DNA of 64,000 nt, taken from contig NZ_CANMZM010000001.1 in NCBI RefSeq assembly GCF_947502395.1, positions 496,001 through 560,000 of the forward strand. The letters are read 5' to 3'. The number at the start of each line of letters is the position of its first letter. Positions within the stretch are counted from its first letter, which is position 1. A program made the translations under genes and the position numbers. This DNA comes from an uncultured Erythrobacter sp. (GTDB lineage Bacteria > Pseudomonadota > Alphaproteobacteria > Sphingomonadales > Sphingomonadaceae). Positions 32,511 through 41,615 of the stretch are shown here, piece by piece. The notes beneath the pieces were generated by a model. That model made no database searches and was not told the DNA's origin. It worked only from the letters and a program-made list of their open reading frames with translations.

Positions 32511-33292
32511 GCCGCCTGCAGTTCGAATTTGGCTGCCGAGGGCTTACGCTTGCGGGCTCGCTCGACACAGCCCCAGGGGTCACAGGTCTGCTGATAGTAA
32601 ACGGCGGCAATGAAATTCGTTCTGGGGCGTTTTCGGGTCAATCCCAGCTCGCAGCTCGGGTGGCAAAGAAGGGTTTTCCCGTGTTTCGCTTTGACCGTCG
32701 CGGTACAGGTGACAGCGAGGGTGAAAATCGCGGCTTTCGCAAAACGACGGATGATATCAGAGCCGCGCATGAGTCCTTTCGTGCGGTCGCACCACAGCTC
32801 GACAGAGTCTTCGCCTTTGGCAATTGCGATGCCGCATCTGCTCTGATGCTCCAAAGCGGTGCCGGGTTTGATGGGCTTATCCTATCCAACCCTTGGACGA
32901 TCGAGGAAGGCAGTTCGGAGATCGTCCCTCAACATAGCGCCAAAGCAATCCGGTCACGCTATGCCGCCAAGCTCAAAGACCCGAAGGAGATTTTGCGACT
33001 GCTCAAGGGCGGCGTGAATTTCCGCAAGCTCACAAGAGGAGTCGTCGCATCCCTGCGATCCACGCCCGAGCCCAGTGGCCTTGCAGAGGATATGCGAAGA
33101 GGGCTCGAGGGCTTCGCCGGAAAGGTCCACTTCGTTCTGGCAGGAAATGACAGAACTGCGCAGCTTTTTGAAAGCACTTGGGACAAAAACGATCCACGAA
33201 TTAGGCGCTGCGAAGGTGCCGGACATTCCTACGTTGAACCCGAGCATCGAGAGTGGTTGGAGAACCAAATCCTCGCCGCGTTGCGGAGCTAA
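32507..33292 (+). CDS. Hydrolase 1, exosortase A system-associated (alpha/beta fold)
   Basis: 261 residues, TIGR03100 type. LIVNGGNEIRSGAFSGQ and FRFDRRGTGDSEGEN are typical of the family. The nucleophile elbow reads FAFGNCDAAS, so the nucleophile is probably Cys107 instead of Ser. A plausible acid is in the ND/TAQLF region and the base His is in CEGAGHSYVE. Possible thioesterase or transferase acting on the ACP-bound intermediate; substrate unknown. Last gene of the plus-strand arm; it converges with the RNA methyltransferase gene with six bases between. Confidence 0.88.
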   Translation: MSRLQFEFGCRGLTLAGSLDTAPGVTGLLIVNGGNEIRSGAFSGQSQLAARVAKKGFPVFRFDRRGTGDSEGENRGFRKTTDDIRAAHESFRAVAPQLDRVFAFGNCDAASALMLQSGAGFDGLILSNPWTIEEGSSEIVPQHSAKAIRSRYAAKLKDPKEILRLLKGGVNFRKLTRGVVASLRSTPEPSGLAEDMRRGLEGFAGKVHFVLAGNDRTAQLFESTWDKNDPRIRRCEGAGHSYVEPEHREWLENQILAALRS

Positions 33293-33298
33293 CGGCGC

Positions 33299-34507
33299 TT
33301 AGCGCTCAAACAAGCTCGCCAGCTCGACATGGGTGGACCACCGAAACTGGCCAACGGGTCGCAGGCGTTTGAGCTTAAAGCCCGCCTCAGCCAAAACTGC
33401 TCCATCGCGCGCCCAACTTGAGGGGTTACAGCTGACATAGACCACACGGGAAAGGGAGCTTGCGGCGATCTGGGCGATTTGTGCTTTCGCGCCGGCACGC
33501 GGCGGATCCAGCAGCGCAGCATCAAAGCGGCCGAGTTCTGAGGCTTGCAACGGATTGCGAAAGAGGTCGCGGTGCAACGCAATCACACTCCCACCAGTAC
33601 GCGCTGTCGCCGCCTTGCACGCCAAATGAGCGGCTTGGTCAGCCTCCGCAGCCAAAACCTTGCGATCGCCCTTCCCGGCTCTTGCCAAAGCAAATGCGAA
33701 GGTCCCTAGCCCCGAAAACAGATCCGCGACTATACGTGCACCGCCAAGCCACTCAGCTGCATCAGCAATCATCCGCGCCTCGGCATCTGGGGTCGCTTGC
33801 AAGAAGGCACCGGGTGGTAGCGACACCGGCAGTGCGGACAGGGTCACCGTAGCGGGCTCAGGTTCCCATTGGGTTTCAGGACCATAGCCTTGATCAACGG
33901 TGAGTCTTGCAAGGCCATGCGTCTGCGCGAAATCCAACACCGCTTCGATCGCAGATAAACCATCAAGCGGGAAATGAGTGAGGCCAAGGTCAATCCCCTG
34001 ATCGCACTGCGTTAGCGCCAGATCGACATTGCCCTTGGGTCCATGGTTCGCGACAAATTCGCGCAATGGATCGATCAAATCAACCAGTTGAGGAGCAAGC
34101 ACAGGGCATTCGGAGAGATTGACCAAGCGGTGCGCGCCAGCCTCCTTAAAGCCGAGAACCGCTCCGTCTTTCACTCGAAGGGCATGAAGCCCTGCCCTGC
34201 GGCGCGAATGCGTGGGCGAAAGGTGCTCGTCCAGCAGCTCGCCAATCTTCAGGCCTTGTCCTTCGGCCGCGTTGACTACCCGCTCGCGCACGAAACGTCT
34301 GAGTACGGTGTCATCCCCATGCTGCAACTGGCATCCGCCGCAGATGCCGAAATGGCGACACACTGGGTCGATATGATGTGGGCCACGGGAGAGAGTCGCG
34401 TCGGTTTCGATCAGGTCACCGGGTACGGCGCGCGCGAAATGTTCACCGTTTTCGGTAACCCCATCGCCCTTCGCAGCAATTCTCACAATCTCGCGGGCGC
34501 TGCTCAC
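33299..34507 (-). CDS. RNA uracil-5 methyltransferase, RlmD/TrmA family
   Basis: 402 residues. Adds a 5-methyl group to uridine in rRNA or tRNA using SAM. Iron-sulfur cysteines are in HFGICGGCQLQH with a preceding CRHFG and a later ECPVL; SAM motif VADLFSGLGTFAFALA; DPPRAGAK; catalytic Cys in VVYVSCNPSSWARD; terminal base in RPVGQFRWSTHVELASLF. The N-terminal TRAM-like region is short (REIVRIAAKGDGVTENG). Which RNA is modified cannot be decided. It overlaps nnr by four bases. Confidence 0.93.
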   Translation of the reverse strand: MSSAREIVRIAAKGDGVTENGEHFARAVPGDLIETDATLSRGPHHIDPVCRHFGICGGCQLQHGDDTVLRRFVRERVVNAAEGQGLKIGELLDEHLSPTHSRRRAGLHALRVKDGAVLGFKEAGAHRLVNLSECPVLAPQLVDLIDPLREFVANHGPKGNVDLALTQCDQGIDLGLTHFPLDGLSAIEAVLDFAQTHGLARLTVDQGYGPETQWEPEPATVTLSALPVSLPPGAFLQATPDAEARMIADAAEWLGGARIVADLFSGLGTFAFALARAGKGDRKVLAAEADQAAHLACKAATARTGGSVIALHRDLFRNPLQASELGRFDAALLDPPRAGAKAQIAQIAASSLSRVVYVSCNPSSWARDGAVLAEAGFKLKRLRPVGQFRWSTHVELASLFER

Positions 34508-35895
34508 AAGCGTTTTGCCAAAGCATTGCGCACGGCTTTGGCGAGCTCAAGCGGAGTGAAGGCTGGCCCGCACATCCTTGCTGCCTCACCGTGCAACCAC
34601 ACGGCCTCGCAGGCTGCGCTGAAGGCATCGGTACCCGTCGCCATGCGGCTAAGCGCAATCCCGGCGAGCACATCACCGGTTCCCGCAACCGAAAGCCAAG
34701 CGGGCGCAGCCGGTGCGAGCGTCACACGGCCATCAACGCCAGCAATCACGGTGTCGGGGCCCTTCGCGAGCACAACTATATTGGCGGCGCATGCAAGCGC
34801 TTGAGCGCGCCCTCGTCGAGTATCCGCTACAACCGAGAACTGGCGACACAGGGCCTGCAACTCTCCATCGTGCGGAGTGGCGAGCACGGGTACACCGTCG
34901 TCCAACATCTCTGGAGAAATGAGATGGAGAGCATCCGCATCGAGCACGATCGGTTTCTTCATTGCGAGGGCCAGTTCAAGCCGCTCCCGTGCGCGATCAT
35001 CGCGTCCAAGGCCGGGACCCACAAGCAGGGCGGCGATGCGTTCATCCGATAAGACAGAATCGAGCGGCCCGCTCTCTTGCACGAGGCCGGAATTTGGCGC
35101 CTGATCGGCTGCTTGCGACGCAAGTTTGATATATCCCGCTCCCGCTCTCATGGCCGCTTCGGCCGCTAACTGACCCGCCCCTGGCATGGCACCACCCACT
35201 ACAATTCCAAGACCGCGCAGATACTTGTGAGAGTCGCTAGACGGCGCGAGGATATGGGGTTTGCAAAGCGGCTCCATCGCCCCTTCCACCAGGTCAATCC
35301 CAATCGGGACTAGCCTCTCTTCGCCCATCCAATCGCGGGCTGGAAGCGTGAAATGTGCAATTTTCCACGCACCCAATGCAAGAGTCACGTCAAAACGCGG
35401 TAGGCTCTCATTCAGAAGCTCGCCCGTGTCGCTTGCGATCCCGCTGGGCACGTCGAGTGCTATCAAGGTCTGGTGACGCTCGGCCAAGTCCCTCAGCAGC
35501 AGGGCAAGCGCACCACTTAGAGGCCGTGTGAGTCCTGAACCAAACAGGCAATCGACCAAGACTTCGCCATGTGCGCCTCCGCCCGATGTCAGAGCTTCGC
35601 CTCCCCAAAGTGCGCGTGCCTGCTTCGCTGCAGATGTCTTGGGAGGCTCGGGCGCGATCACTTGGACCACCAACCCTGCCTTTTGCAGACAATGGGCGAT
35701 CACATAGCCATCGCCGCCATTGTTCCCGAAGCCACACAATACAGTAACGTTTCGTCCTGCGGCAATGCGACGGATCCATTCTGCCGCTCGGCTAGCGGCA
35801 AGCTTCATCAGGTCAAACACGGGAGTGCCAGCATCGAATATACGCTGCTCGGCATCGCGCATTTGCTGTGTTGTGAGTATTTGCTCTGGACCCAT
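34504..35895 (-). CDS. nnr: Bifunctional NAD(P)H-hydrate epimerase/dehydratase
   Basis: 463 residues from ATG 35895; a GTG at 35958 is in frame but lies in the upstream lipoprotein gene. Repairs hydrated NAD(P)H: the N-terminal YjeF_N epimerase domain has VTVLCGFGNNGGDGYVIAHCL and VDCLFGSGLTRPLSG, the C-terminal carbohydrate-kinase-like dehydratase domain has ALLVGPGLGRDDRAR, PIVLDADALHLIS, and WLSVAGTGDVLAGIALS. Full-length bifunctional form. Its ATG overlaps the TGA of the lipoprotein gene (TGATG) and its end overlaps the RNA methyltransferase gene. Confidence 0.94.
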   Translation of the reverse strand: MGPEQILTTQQMRDAEQRIFDAGTPVFDLMKLAASRAAEWIRRIAAGRNVTVLCGFGNNGGDGYVIAHCLQKAGLVVQVIAPEPPKTSAAKQARALWGGEALTSGGGAHGEVLVDCLFGSGLTRPLSGALALLLRDLAERHQTLIALDVPSGIASDTGELLNESLPRFDVTLALGAWKIAHFTLPARDWMGEERLVPIGIDLVEGAMEPLCKPHILAPSSDSHKYLRGLGIVVGGAMPGAGQLAAEAAMRAGAGYIKLASQAADQAPNSGLVQESGPLDSVLSDERIAALLVGPGLGRDDRARERLELALAMKKPIVLDADALHLISPEMLDDGVPVLATPHDGELQALCRQFSVVADTRRGRAQALACAANIVVLAKGPDTVIAGVDGRVTLAPAAPAWLSVAGTGDVLAGIALSRMATGTDAFSAACEAVWLHGEAARMCGPAFTPLELAKAVRNALAKRL

Positions 35896-36251
35896 CACAC
35901 TTGCGATGGCGGTGGTGTAGGCATCAAATAGCGGTCCCCATTGACGGAGAATTGCCACAAGCCTTTCGGAGATGGGTCAACCATTTCAACATCTTCTGCG
36001 CCGTCCTTGACGATTACGCCGCTGACATCTTCCTTTATCAAAAACCGGCGAAAACCGCCTCCGGGATGGTGTATTAGAAACTCCTGCCCCCACTCTTCGT
36101 CAATCCATTCGAGCGTGCAGACTGCGTCAAATTCCGCGCCCGAGCCAATTGCGCAATCGAGCGTTGTACCCTGCGGTTCCGGCGATTGAGTCGCCTCGCA
36201 AGCGGTTAAGGCTCCGATTACAAGAAGGCTGCTAAATATCCGCAAATACAT
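35895..36251 (-). CDS. Small predicted lipoprotein, unknown function
   Basis: 118 residues from ATG 36251. N-terminal lipoprotein signal with lipobox LTAC ([15 protein letters not shown]), mature protein about 100 residues with two further Cys (LDCAIG and AVCTLEW) that could pair, and a Trp/Phe/Tyr-rich core ([21 protein letters not shown]). The frame is open to 36719 but that part lies within ilvD in another frame and looks random. Starts 20 bases inside the ilvD end and is coupled to nnr. I do not recognise the family. Confidence 0.75.
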   Translation of the reverse strand: MYLRIFSSLLVIGALTACEATQSPEPQGTTLDCAIGSGAEFDAVCTLEWIDEEWGQEFLIHHPGGGFRRFLIKEDVSGVIVKDGAEDVEMVDPSPKGLWQFSVNGDRYLMPTPPPSQV

Positions 36252-37947
36252 GAGTTTCTGCCTTTGCTCCGGGATGGGTAAGCGCACCGTTGCGCGCTGG
36301 CCCCACATTTTGAGCATAGCGCCAAAGCGCGCCGGATTGGTAGTCATTCGTGCGCGGTTGCCACGCCTCTTTTCGTTTAGCGAGGGTCGCCTCCTCAACC
36401 TCGAGGTCAATCGTGCCCGCTTCGGCGTCGATAGAGATGGTGTCGCCATCTTGGACCAGAGCAATCGGGCCGCAGTCCGCTGCCTCTGGACCAACATGTC
36501 CGATGCAGAAGCCACGCGTTGCCCCTGAGAAACGGCCATCGGTGATAAGCGCGACCTTTTCGCCCATGCCCTGTCCGTAGAGGGCTGCCGTGGTCGAGAG
36601 CATCTCGCGCATTCCCGGGCCGCCCTTAGGGCCTTCGTAGCGGATGATGATAACGGAACCTTCTGTGATATCTCGCTTTTCAACGGCGGCGAAAGCATCT
36701 TCCTCGCAGTCGAACACACGCGCGGTGCCAGTGAATTGCAGGCGTTCCATACCAGCGACTTTCACAATGGCGCCTTCTGGTGCAAGCGAACCTATCAGCC
36801 CTACCACGCCGCCGGTTGGAGTGATCGGTGTCTTCACATCGTAGAAGACCTTTTGATCGGGCTTCCAAGTGATCTCTTCGATGTTTTCACCTAAGCTTTT
36901 GCCCGTGACAGTGATCGGATTGGGATCAAGGAAACCGCCTTCGAGGAGCGTCTTCATCCCCATGTAGATTCCGCCTGCCTCGTGCATATCCTTCGCCACA
37001 TACTTCCCGCCGGGTTTGAGATCAGCGATGTAAGGTGTTGATTTGAATATCTCGGCGACATCGAACAGGTCAAAATCGATCCCCGCCTCGCTCGCCATGG
37101 CTGGCAAGTGCAGCGCGGCGTTGGTGGAACCGCCGGTTGCCGCGACCACGCGCGCAGCGTTTTCGAACGCTTCGCGGGTGCAGATATCACGGGGGCGCAG
37201 GTTGATCTTCAAGAGCTCCATCACCTGAGCCCCGGCCCCTCGCGCGATTTCTTCGCGTGATCTGAAAGGAGCAGGCGCCATATTGCTGTTTGGCAAAGAA
37301 AGTCCGATGGCCTCTCCCACACAAGCCATGGTGTTCGCGGTAAACTGACCACCGCACGCGCCGTGGCCCGGACATGCGACTTTTTCGAGCGCTATCAGCT
37401 CTTGCAGAGGACAATTCCCCGCAGCGTGCTGACCAACGGCCTCAAACACATCGACAACCGTGACATCCTCGCCCTTGTGCGTGCCGGGAAGGATCGAACC
37501 GCCGTAAACGAAGATCGACGGTACATTGAGTCTCAGCATCGACATCATCATGCCGGGCAGGCTTTTGTCACAGCCCGCAAAGCCCACCAGCGCATCATAG
37601 CAGTGCCCGCGCACCGACACCTCAACGCTGTCCGCAATCACTTCGCGGCTGATAAGCGAGCTTTTCATGCCCTGGTGGCCCATGGCGATGCCGTCGGTCA
37701 CGGTGATCGTGTTGAAGCGGCGCGGTGTGCCTCCGTTCGCAATCACACCTTCGCGACAGATATCGGCCTGCGCGTTCAAAGTCGTATTGCACGGCGCGCT
37801 GTCATTGCCGGCGCTCGCTACAGCCACGAACGGCTGCGCAATCTCTTCCTCGGTCATACCCATCGCATAGTAGTACGAGCGGTGTGGCGCGCGTTCAGGG
37901 CCGACAGAGACATGACGGCTTGGCAGTTTGGATTTGTCGAAAGACAT
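36232..37947 (-). CDS. ilvD: Dihydroxy-acid dehydratase
   Basis: 571 residues. Fourth step of valine/isoleucine synthesis: dehydrates 2,3-dihydroxy-isovalerate and -methylvalerate. Iron-sulfur cysteines fit [26 protein letters not shown] and [16 protein letters not shown]; the C-terminal barrel has [23 protein letters not shown] with the catalytic Ser. [18 protein letters not shown] is the longer IlvD insertion. All expected motifs are intact. Confidence 0.97.
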   Translation of the reverse strand: MSFDKSKLPSRHVSVGPERAPHRSYYYAMGMTEEEIAQPFVAVASAGNDSAPCNTTLNAQADICREGVIANGGTPRRFNTITVTDGIAMGHQGMKSSLISREVIADSVEVSVRGHCYDALVGFAGCDKSLPGMMMSMLRLNVPSIFVYGGSILPGTHKGEDVTVVDVFEAVGQHAAGNCPLQELIALEKVACPGHGACGGQFTANTMACVGEAIGLSLPNSNMAPAPFRSREEIARGAGAQVMELLKINLRPRDICTREAFENAARVVAATGGSTNAALHLPAMASEAGIDFDLFDVAEIFKSTPYIADLKPGGKYVAKDMHEAGGIYMGMKTLLEGGFLDPNPITVTGKSLGENIEEITWKPDQKVFYDVKTPITPTGGVVGLIGSLAPEGAIVKVAGMERLQFTGTARVFDCEEDAFAAVEKRDITEGSVIIIRYEGPKGGPGMREMLSTTAALYGQGMGEKVALITDGRFSGATRGFCIGHVGPEAADCGPIALVQDGDTISIDAEAGTIDLEVEEATLAKRKEAWQPRTNDYQSGALWRYAQNVGPARNGALTHPGAKAETHVFADI

Positions 37948-37989
37948 AATGTTACTCGAAAGGTTTAGCGTGAGACACGGGCACTGCCT

Positions 37990-38706
37990 TTAGTCGAGCG
38001 TGAGCGCAACCCTTGTACTCACTTTGGCAAGCAATGCTGCCCAGTGGTTCTGGTCCTCTGTGGTCGAAATCAAGTCCTGACGGATCTCAATCGCACAATA
38101 GGGACGACCAAAGGGTTCCGCGTGGCGGTTCATCGTCGCGTTCAACTGCTTGCCGGAATATGGCTCATTATCACCAACATTGAGTCCTTCCTCGACAAAG
38201 AGCTGAATTGCATGGCGTGCTGCGCGATCATCCTCATTGTAAAGCAGTGCGACTTCCCAAGGGCGTGGCTCATCGCTTGTGGCGAGTTTTGGCGTGAAGC
38301 TGTGAAGCGAGATGATGAGGCTAGGTGCGCGCTCATCCAGCCACTTGGACATTGCCTCGTGATAGGGTCGGTAGATGCTGCTGAGACGCTCCTCAACATC
38401 CGCGCCTACATTGCCATGGATGACATGACCGTCGCTTGTCTGAGGGACCACTCCGGGGTGCTCTTCCTCACGGTGGAGATCGACGACGAGGCGGCTGACG
38501 GTGGCTAGGTGGGCTGGAACTCCATGGTTGGCGGCCATTTCTTCGGCGATACCCTCAACCCCAATGTCCACGCCGATGTGTTCGTTCACCAAGGCGGGGT
38601 CGATCCGCAAGTCTATGCCTTCGGGCACTTGGTTTGAGGCGTGGTCGGAGACACAGACGATACCGCCGCATGTGGCCTCTCCGATCTGTCGGTAAGGCAG
38701 GGTCAC
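37990..38706 (-). CDS. N-formylglutamate amidohydrolase family protein
   Basis: 238 residues. Metal-dependent hydrolase of N-formylglutamate or related amides. Family motifs: IVCVSDHASNQVPEG near the N-terminus, EHIGVDIGVEGIAEEMA, SRLVVDLHREEEHPGVVPQ with likely metal ligands, and SLIISLHSFTPKL. No hut genes are nearby, so a histidine pathway role is not supported by context. It lies 42 bases after ilvD's start on the upstream side and overlaps ispE by four bases. Confidence 0.9.
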   Translation of the reverse strand: MTLPYRQIGEATCGGIVCVSDHASNQVPEGIDLRIDPALVNEHIGVDIGVEGIAEEMAANHGVPAHLATVSRLVVDLHREEEHPGVVPQTSDGHVIHGNVGADVEERLSSIYRPYHEAMSKWLDERAPSLIISLHSFTPKLATSDEPRPWEVALLYNEDDRAARHAIQLFVEEGLNVGDNEPYSGKQLNATMNRHAEPFGRPYCAIEIRQDLISTTEDQNHWAALLAKVSTRVALTLD

Positions 38707-39527
38707 CGCAGCTTCCCGCTAAGCGTCCACCAATCGGGGTGCACTGTGTTCAAACGCTCCCGCGCCGCATCGCGGGCCTCAAGCGTGTCGTAAAGCGCAA
38801 AGCAAGTCGCACCAGAGCCCGACATCCGGGCGAGCCAAGGGTTGTCCGCTTTGCAAGGGTTGTCCGCTTTGAGAGCGTCCAAGACTTGCACAATGGCTGG
38901 GCACAGCTTGAACGCAGGCGCTTCAAGGTCATTGCGGCCCGCAAGCGCGATTTCCTTGGCGGATTCTTGCGGCAGGGCCCCTCGATCATGTCCGTCCCAC
39001 GCTTTGAATACAGGGCCCGTTGAAAGCGGCACGCGAGGGTTCACCAGCAGCACGGGTGTTCCGACAAGGTCGCTGTCCAGCGGCTCCAATTCTGTTCCAG
39101 TGCCCCGCCCGATTACCGTTTCGCTGCGCACACAACATGGCACATCTGCGCCAAGTTTGGCTGCACGCTCATGCCAATCATCGGGAAGGCCGTGGAGTGC
39201 CTCCACCAGCCGGAACACGGCGCCCACATCCGCAGACCCTCCCCCAAGGCCAGCCGCCACGGGGAGCACTTTTTCAAGCGTGATATCGAGCCCGCCAGTG
39301 CGCGGGAGCCCGGACAAGGCCTTTGCCACAAGGTTGTCGAAGGGATTGTCGATACCCCCTGCAAATTCGCCAAGGGTGGTCACCCGGTCTGAATCAGCGG
39401 GCTTAGCGCTCAGCGTGTCGCCGCCATCCACAAAGGCAAACAGCGTCTCAAGCTCGTGATAGCCATCCTCACGCCGCCTGCGAACATGCAGCGCAAGGTT
39501 GATCTTGGCGTAGGCGGTTTCTTGCAT
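38703..39527 (-). CDS. ispE: 4-diphosphocytidyl-2-C-methyl-D-erythritol kinase
   Basis: 274 residues from ATG 39527 (GTG 39530 also in frame). GHMP kinase of the MEP isoprenoid pathway. AYAKINLALHV with catalytic Lys, ATP loop LPVAAGLGGGSADVGAVF, and the C-terminal ARMSGSGATCFALY motif. Just before that motif residues read LKADNPCKADNPWLAR: an exact 18-bp tandem duplication adds six residues (see repeat entry). Its ATG overlaps the stop of the small membrane protein gene. Confidence 0.95.
   Translation of the reverse strand: MQETAYAKINLALHVRRRREDGYHELETLFAFVDGGDTLSAKPADSDRVTTLGEFAGGIDNPFDNLVAKALSGLPRTGGLDITLEKVLPVAAGLGGGSADVGAVFRLVEALHGLPDDWHERAAKLGADVPCCVRSETVIGRGTGTELEPLDSDLVGTPVLLVNPRVPLSTGPVFKAWDGHDRGALPQESAKEIALAGRNDLEAPAFKLCPAIVQVLDALKADNPCKADNPWLARMSGSGATCFALYDTLEARDAARERLNTVHPDWWTLSGKLR
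38836..38871. repeat. Perfect 18-bp tandem duplication inside ispE
   Basis: CAAGGGTTGTCCGCTTTG occurs twice head to tail (38836-38853 and 38854-38871). It keeps the ispE frame and inserts one extra KADNPC-like hexapeptide before the GSGAT motif. Perfect identity suggests a recent event, or an assembly artefact. Confidence 0.95.
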
Positions 39528-39748
39528 CACTCTTCACCAGTGGTTTCAGGGGGTGCCCAAAACTCAAGGTCGTGAATCCAACGCAAGGTAGACCCCAAAC
39601 CAACAATAAAACCAGCTACCAAAATAAACCGATCCAAGTCTGTAAGAGTCACTTTGACCAGCTCGCTGGAATAGCCTGCAAACATCAAACCGACGAGGAA
39701 GATTAATAAGCAAACAATCACTCTAGATATGATCAAAAAGCGTCTCAT
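39527..39748 (-). CDS. Small two-segment membrane protein, unknown function
   Basis: 73 residues from ATG 39748 (GTG 39763 in frame). Two hydrophobic segments: FLIISRVIVCLLIFLVGLMFAG and FILVAGFIVGLGS, with a short charged tail. No family recognised. The composition looks more AT-rich than ispE. The stop overlaps the ispE start (TGATG), suggesting translational coupling, though whether it has any link to isoprenoid synthesis is unknown. Confidence 0.6.
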   Translation of the reverse strand: MRRFLIISRVIVCLLIFLVGLMFAGYSSELVKVTLTDLDRFILVAGFIVGLGSTLRWIHDLEFWAPPETTGEE

Positions 39749-39765
39749 GCTTGGCTCAATCACTG

Positions 39766-39847
39766 GTCATCGCGAGCGAAGCGAAGCGATCCAGGGCGTC
39801 TCGCGTGCAACTCTGGATTGCTTCGACACTACGCTTCTCGCAATGAC
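39766..39847. repeat. Dispersed palindromic intergenic repeat element
   Basis: Starts GTCATCGCGAGCGAAGCG and ends CTTCTCGCAATGAC; inner arms GCGATCCAG and CTGGATTGC pair around a spacer. The imperfect inverted repeat (about 30-base arms) matches the well-known class of GTCATTGCGAG...GAAGCAATCCAG intergenic palindromes found in many proteobacterial genomes. It lies between the small membrane protein gene and the ETF-QO gene. I see no second copy in the window. Confidence 0.8.
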
Positions 39848-39862
39848 GAAGCAGCCGAACCA

Positions 39863-41509
39863 CTACATATTCGGATAGTTAGGCCCGCCCATCCCTTCTG
39901 GTGTCACCCAGTTGATGTTTTGATTGGGGTCTTTGATGTCGCAAGTCTTACAGTGGACGCAGTTTTGCGAGTTGATTTGGAAGCGCGGCTCTTTGCCCTC
40001 TTCCTCTACCCACTCATACACGCCCGCCGGGCAGTACCGTGAGGATGGCCCGCCAAAGATGTCGTATTCGCTCGACTTTTGAAGGTCTGCATCACCCAAT
40101 TGCAAGTGAACAGGTTGGTCCTCTGCGTGGTTGGTGAAGGAATACGCCACATTGGTCAGGCGATCGAAGCTGATCTCGCCATCGGGCTTGGGATAGTCGA
40201 TCTTCGGATAAAGGTCAGCCCGGCCCGTTTGGGTATAATCGGCGTGGTGCTTCATACTGATGGGCAGACCGATCTTCAGAGTGCGCATCCACATATCGGC
40301 ACCAGCGAGGATAGTACCAATGTCCTCGCCATATTTGGCGACAGCAGGCTCTGCATTCTGAACCAGCTTCAGCTCATCCGCGATCCAGCTTGAACGAACG
40401 CTTGGCTCATAACCTTGCAGCTCTGGCTGATTTCCGTGGTTTGCGATCTCCGCCACGATGGCTTCGGCGCACAGCATACCGCTCTTCATCGCCGTGTGGC
40501 TGCCTTTGATGCGCGGTACGTTTACGAAACCAGCCGCACAGCCGATCAGTGCGCCGCCCGGGAAGGCAAGCTTTGGCACAGACTGCCAGCCGCCCTCGTT
40601 GATGACACGCGCGCCGTAAGCGACACGGGTGCCCCCTTCGAGATATTCGCGGATCGCCGGGTGCTGTTTCCAGCGTTGGAATTCCTGATAGGGCGAGACC
40701 CATGGGTTCTTGTAATCCAGTGCTGTCACGAAGCCGATCGCCACTTGGTTGTTTGCCTGGTGGTAGAAGAAGCCCCCGCCCCATGTGCCGCTCTCGCTAA
40801 GCGGCCAGCCTTGGGTGTGGATCACGCGACCGGGCACGTGCTTGGATGGATCAACGTCCCACAGCTCTTTGATGCCAAGGCCGTAAACCTGTGGCTCGCA
40901 ATTGGCCTCTAGGTCGTATTTCGCTTTGATGCCCTTGGTAAGGCTCCCACGCGCGCCCTCTGCAAACAGAGTGTATTTCGCCTCGATTTCCATGCCCGGC
41001 TGATAGTCGGGCTTTTGGCTGCCATCTTCGGCGATGCCCATGTCTTGGGTGACAACGCCTTTGACCGCGCCATTGTCGTCATACATCACGCCAGAGGCTG
41101 GGAAGCCGGGGAACACCATGACGCCAAGAGCCTCAGCCTGCTCACCAAGCCAACGCGTCATATTGCCAAGAGAGCCAGTGTAGCACCCACTGTTGCTCAT
41201 CAAAGGCGGCATGATGATGTGCGGGATCGAAGTCTTGCCGGTTTTGCTGAGCGACCAATGCCAGTTGTCGGTCACTGGGGTCTCAGCCATCGGGCAATCC
41301 ATATCGCGCCAATCGGGGAAAAGTTCACCCAGAGCCTTGGGATCTACCACTGCGCCCGAAAGAATATGTGCCCCGATCTCTGAGCCTTTCTCAAGGACAA
41401 CGACTTCGAGTTCTTCATTCAGCTGCTTCAAACGGATCGCAGCGGAAAGGCCGGCTGGCCCACCACCCACAATCACGACGTCGCATGGCATTGATTCGCG
41501 TTCGCTCAT
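39863..41509 (-). CDS. Electron transfer flavoprotein-ubiquinone oxidoreductase
   Basis: 548 residues from ATG 41509 (MSERESMPCDVV fits homologues; ATG 41530 also in frame). Membrane-associated flavoprotein that passes electrons from ETF, reduced by acyl-CoA dehydrogenases, to ubiquinone. FAD motif DVVIVGGGPAGLSAAIRL; [4Fe-4S] cysteines in RYCPAGVYEWVE and NCVHCKTCDIKDPNQNINW; ends GGPNYPNM. Full length. The palindromic repeat lies directly downstream. Confidence 0.96.
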   Translation of the reverse strand: MSERESMPCDVVIVGGGPAGLSAAIRLKQLNEELEVVVLEKGSEIGAHILSGAVVDPKALGELFPDWRDMDCPMAETPVTDNWHWSLSKTGKTSIPHIIMPPLMSNSGCYTGSLGNMTRWLGEQAEALGVMVFPGFPASGVMYDDNGAVKGVVTQDMGIAEDGSQKPDYQPGMEIEAKYTLFAEGARGSLTKGIKAKYDLEANCEPQVYGLGIKELWDVDPSKHVPGRVIHTQGWPLSESGTWGGGFFYHQANNQVAIGFVTALDYKNPWVSPYQEFQRWKQHPAIREYLEGGTRVAYGARVINEGGWQSVPKLAFPGGALIGCAAGFVNVPRIKGSHTAMKSGMLCAEAIVAEIANHGNQPELQGYEPSVRSSWIADELKLVQNAEPAVAKYGEDIGTILAGADMWMRTLKIGLPISMKHHADYTQTGRADLYPKIDYPKPDGEISFDRLTNVAYSFTNHAEDQPVHLQLGDADLQKSSEYDIFGGPSSRYCPAGVYEWVEEEGKEPRFQINSQNCVHCKTCDIKDPNQNINWVTPEGMGGPNYPNM

Positions 41510-41615
41510 GAGCTTTTGTATCCCAATCATCTTGTTGCGAGTGATCTCGCATCTTTTGTGCCTGACTGCACTTGCTAAGCAGGCCGCTCACAGTCAAGGG
41601 GGAGCGTTGAATCGT

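Noticed and set aside
36252..36719. Upstream extension of the small lipoprotein frame
   Set aside because: It overlaps ilvD in another frame and its translation is Arg/Ser-rich; the lipoprotein signal sets the start at 36251.
41193..41615. Extension of the UDG-like frame to the left
   Set aside because: It lies opposite the ETF-QO gene; the ATG at 41616 has a ribosome site and begins protein-like sequence.
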